DNA of 64,000 nucleotides from Blepharisma stoltei (taxonomy: Eukaryota; Ciliophora; Heterotrichea; Heterotrichida; Blepharismidae): the NCBI GenBank assembly GCA_914767885.1, contig CAJZBQ010000054.1, positions 909,501 to 973,500 of the forward strand, in the 5' to 3' direction. The translations under genes were made by a program, and so were the position numbers. The number at the start of each line of letters is the position of its first letter. Positions within the stretch are counted from its first letter, which is position 1. The notes under the pieces were generated by a model. It saw only the letters and a list, made by a program, of their open reading frames with translations. It was not told the DNA's origin and searched no databases. This document shows, piece by piece, positions 63,637 through 64,000 of the stretch.

Positions 63637-64000
63637 TTACTTATGCTCAGATATCGTTGAATAAGGAGACGCCGACAAAGTCGTATAAGGAGAATAAGCT
63701 GATTCAGTTGTTGCATCTGAAATTGTGCTTTGAGCCTCTGACGAATTCCCTGATGAAGGAATACTTGACGCTGTTGACCCTGAGCTTGAATAATTGCTTG
63801 ACTGTGAACTTCTAGCTAGCACAGCCTTTAAGTCTTCTTTATACGTCTTTCTCAGTGGCTGGACATCTGAAGAGTTATGGACTTCTGAGACTTGTGGTGC
63901 TGCCTTACTTACCTCATATTTCGGGATTTTTTTCTTAAAATTCCCTCTAAATACCTCAATAAGGTTCCTGAGTTCATAGAAATGGGCCTTATTTTCGTTT
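63637..64000 (-). CDS. Ser/Thr-rich protein, partial (enters from right edge)
   Basis: Open minus-strand frame from the window edge (NENKAHFYELRNLIEVFRGN) to TAA 63637; 120 residues visible. After a helical, basic part the tail is very Ser/Thr-rich (SSQSSNYSSSGSTASSIPSS and ESAYSPYTTLSASPYSTI), likely disordered and phosphorylated. The N-terminus lies outside the window. Confidence 0.6.
   Translation of the reverse strand, partial: NENKAHFYELRNLIEVFRGNFKKKIPKYEVSKAAPQVSEVHNSSDVQPLRKTYKEDLKAVLARSSQSSNYSSSGSTASSIPSSGNSSEAQSTISDATTESAYSPYTTLSASPYSTISEHK

Noticed and set aside
1..64000. CRISPR arrays, bacterial operons, tRNA or rRNA genes
   Set aside because: No regularly spaced direct repeats, ribosome-binding sites or cloverleaf sequences were found by eye; a tRNA scan was not possible here.

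Overview
This window reads as germline (micronuclear-type) DNA of a heterotrich ciliate close to Blepharisma. Three lines of evidence come from the sequence. (1) In-frame TGA stands where conserved families need Trp or an aromatic residue (VPS29, Arp2, the kinase, thiolase), while genes end in TAA or TAG. (2) Splice introns are only 15-16 nt (GTAAACTTTAACTTAG at 3956-3971; others in the DP and enkurin genes). (3) Coding frames are interrupted by AT-rich segments whose removal between two TA dinucleotides restores frame and conserved residues. These match internal eliminated sequences (IESs). I could place about 38 of them; the short ones are mostly 53-125 bp, with many at 70-83 bp. The species assignment is inference.

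Layout, left to right: membrane protein (+), aspartic protease (-), hypothetical (-), Arp2 (+), ribosomal protein eL31 (+), small hypotheticals, a coat/adaptor-like protein and a DP-type cell-cycle factor (-), a Ras-like GTPase (+), a hypothetical (-) carrying a MITE, VPS29 (+), a CCCH zinc-finger protein (-), two tandem SAR1 GTPases (+), a coiled-coil protein (+), then a 7-kb cluster of four diverged paralogues with GRP/AT-hook-like N-termini (24.0-31.3 kb) with a protease pseudogene among them. Next come a small membrane protein, an N/Q-rich protein, a cysteine-protease pseudogene, a CAMK-like kinase, a large ankyrin-WGR-PARP gene (-, 37.9-48.3 kb), a Thr-Pro-rich protein, a RING/B-box/DUSP gene (-), enkurin, cystathionine gamma-lyase (-), an outer-arm-docking-like coiled coil, CAF-1 large subunit, thiolase, an amidinotransferase-fold enzyme, a B-box/kelch protein, and a partial Ser-rich gene at the right edge.

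Mobile DNA is abundant, and much of it lies inside exons. Four kinds stand out: MITEs with TIR core CTCCGTGAGYGAACAAA; a second MITE type with TTTAAATTGGAAC termini; an almost fully palindromic 443-bp element; and GC-rich retroposon-like elements (about 300-680 bp, start near ATGGC, short tandem-repeat tails) flanked by 10-19 bp target-site duplications. In most well-resolved exon insertions the duplication, or its immediate edge, contains a TA, so the insertion supplies its own IES boundaries. One 198-bp TIR element in the RING gene has an 8-9 bp duplication with no TA and would need another removal route. The PARP gene alone carries 13 interruptions.

Ciliary proteins (enkurin, docking-complex coiled coil), trafficking proteins (SAR1, VPS29, coat-like subunit) and chromatin/DNA-repair proteins (PARP, CAF-1, DP) are interspersed in no operon-like order. 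Spacing is tight: neighbouring genes are often 9-25 bp apart.
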